Origin: an uncultured Oscillospiraceae bacterium
GTDB lineage: Bacteria; Bacillota; Clostridia; Oscillospirales; Ruminococcaceae
NCBI GenBank assembly: GCA_934463345.1
Contig: CAKSJL010000004.1
Span: 1 to 49,924, forward strand
Direction: 5' to 3'
DNA length: 49,924 nt
The notes under the pieces are model-generated. The model searched no databases. It saw only the letters and a list, made by a program, of their open reading frames with translations, and was not told the origin of the DNA. Position 1 is the stretch's first letter, and each line of letters opens with the position of its first letter. The translations under genes and the position numbers were made by a program. Of the stretch, positions 48,784-49,924 are shown in pieces.

Positions 48784-49824
48784 TTGGATGACAGAAAGCT
48801 TAAAATATTAGCGGCTGTCATTGATGAATATGTTATGACAGGCGAGCCGGTAGGCTCAAAGACAATTGCCTCTCTTCCTGATATCAAGGTTTCTGCCGCA
48901 ACGGTACGAAACGATATGGCGGTTTTAGAACAGCTTGGATATCTCGAACAGCCGCACACCTCAGCAGGACGTGTTCCGACGTTCAGCGGTTACCGGCTTT
49001 ACATCGACAGGATAATGACCCACAGCAAACTGCCTGAAGAGGAAGTAAAACGTCTGGACAATATGCTGGAGGAAAAGGGAGCAGTAACCGAGGATCTTAT
49101 TATAGAAAGCGCAACAACTGCTCTGGCTGAACTTACACAGTGCGCAGCGGTCGCTTCAAACTCAGCGCCGGAGTTTTCGGTTATTTCAAAAGTTGAGGTC
49201 ATACCGACCGGAAAAAGGCTTTATGTTATTTTGCTTATAACCTCCAATGGAAGCATAAAGAACAAGGCGTGCCGGCTGGAATTTGACCTTACGAATGAAC
49301 AGCTTGATTTTTTCACAAACTATGTTCAGGAAAATCTGATGGGAGTTTCAGTATCGGAACTTTCGGACGAAATGCTCTCAAAGCTTGTTGAGGCGATGGG
49401 AACATATATGCTGACTCTTTCGCCGCTTGTTCAGGGAATATACGAACTTTCAAAGGATCTGCTGCACAATGAGCTGACGGTCAGCGGGACGAAAAATCTC
49501 CTGTCATGCAGCGAGCTTAATACAATGGATATCGTTAAATTCATGGATCATCACGACGAGCTTGAAAAACTTATGAACGATTCGTTCAGCGGTATACATG
49601 TTGTGTTCAGCGGTGAAAATGACGGCTTTGTGATAGGCAACTCCAGCATGATAGTTTCAAACTATCAGAAGGGCAACAGGAAGGCAGGCGCTCTTGGAGT
49701 TATAGGACCGATGCGGCTTGATTATGCTAAAATTATACCTTATATAGAATATTTTACTCAGAAAATATCCGATCTCATTACAGAGGATACGGAAGCTGAC
49801 GGAAAGGAAGATGACAATGGCTGA
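48784..49824 (+). CDS. hrcA: Heat-inducible transcription repressor HrcA
   Basis: 346 residues from TTG 48784 (GGGGAGGAAGGG upstream); a GTG at 48727 lies within the CIRCE region and is unlikely. It has the N-terminal winged helix (LDDRKLKILAAVIDEYVMTG, ATVRNDMAVLEQLGYLEQPH), TSAGRVPTFSGYRLYID and the C-terminal GAF-like core (VVFSGENDGFVIGNSSMIVS, GALGVIGPMRLDY). It represses CIRCE-controlled chaperone genes in the absence of stress. It overlaps grpE by eight bases. Confidence 0.96.
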   Translation: MDDRKLKILAAVIDEYVMTGEPVGSKTIASLPDIKVSAATVRNDMAVLEQLGYLEQPHTSAGRVPTFSGYRLYIDRIMTHSKLPEEEVKRLDNMLEEKGAVTEDLIIESATTALAELTQCAAVASNSAPEFSVISKVEVIPTGKRLYVILLITSNGSIKNKACRLEFDLTNEQLDFFTNYVQENLMGVSVSELSDEMLSKLVEAMGTYMLTLSPLVQGIYELSKDLLHNELTVSGTKNLLSCSELNTMDIVKFMDHHDELEKLMNDSFSGIHVVFSGENDGFVIGNSSMIVSNYQKGNRKAGALGVIGPMRLDYAKIIPYIEYFTQKISDLITEDTEADGKEDDNG

Positions 49825-49924
49825 CAAGAATTATAAAAATGATTCGGCGGAGGATATGGATATTGATATTCCCGTCAGCAACGAGAATTCAGACGCTCTC
49901 CAGAAGGAGATAGATGATCTGACA
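49817..49924 (+). CDS. grpE: GrpE nucleotide-exchange factor, 3' end missing
   Basis: ATG 49817 overlaps hrcA by eight bases, and the window ends after 36 codons. The visible part is acidic (ADKNYKNDSAEDMDIDIP, then EKEIDDL-like), as in GrpE N-termini. The order hrcA-grpE(-dnaK) is standard in Firmicutes. Identification rests mainly on context. Confidence 0.85.
   Translation, partial: MADKNYKNDSAEDMDIDIPVSNENSDALQKEIDDLT

Overview
The window reads as a chromosomal segment of a low-GC, strictly anaerobic, plant-fibre-degrading Firmicute, most likely a cellulosome-forming Ruminococcus (R. flavefaciens-like). Reasons: six secreted proteins carry type I dockerin modules (paired D-x-N/D-x-D/N-G Ca loops), there are two GH9-CBM3c-like-dockerin cellulases and a membrane-anchored GH5 cellulase, and housekeeping genes are of clostridial type (GTP PEP carboxykinase, anaerobic ThiH thiazole pathway, PerR, HrcA with a CIRCE operator). 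No tRNA, rRNA, CRISPR array or phage module was seen.

Layout. 1-3.2 kb: SLOG-family fragment, then an LCP-like membrane protein, TatD nuclease and GH25 lysozyme in one overlapping operon. 3.2-12.4 kb: DUF378 protein, possible small RNA, dockerin protein with BspA-like repeats, GH5 cellulase, second GH25, phosphoribosyltransferase-like and DUF3783 genes, then pckG. 12.4-15.5 kb: GH9-dockerin on the minus strand and a long AT-rich divergent promoter region. 15.6-22.5 kb: the most unusual block. It has a 1348-residue secreted protein with about 20 Cys-x(1-2)-Cys-Gly units, a 43-residue peptide, an internal terminator, and four tightly packed genes: HprK-like kinase, PqqD-like RiPP recognition element, S24/S26-type peptidase and uncharacterised nucleotidyltransferase. 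This looks like an incompletely described RiPP-type system without a radical SAM enzyme or lasso cyclase. 22.6-28.8 kb: dockerin metzincin protease, a cytoplasmic sugar-sensor/GGDEF protein and a second GH9-dockerin. 28.8-33.9 kb: thiSFGHE operon and aspartokinase (minus strand). 34-43 kb: polytopic glycosyltransferase-like protein, PerR, GT4 glycosyltransferase, dockerin-CAP protein, CoaX-like protein and a dockerin beta-helix/Ig protein. 43-49.9 kb: a secreted orphan, BirA, a YtaF/MntP-like membrane protein, a CLC channel, and hrcA-grpE running off the end.

Three copies (one internally deleted and inverted) of a 114-166 bp inverted-repeat element flanked by TA lie in transcribed intergenic positions near 5.6, 34.1 and 47.0 kb; they look like a MITE family. 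Functionally, the extracellular products (cellulases, protease, CAP and beta-helix proteins) would assemble on a cellulosome scaffold or at the cell surface, while the c-di-GMP sensor and LacI-type palindromes near a GH9 promoter suggest substrate-dependent control. All assignments come from reading motifs; no database search was run.
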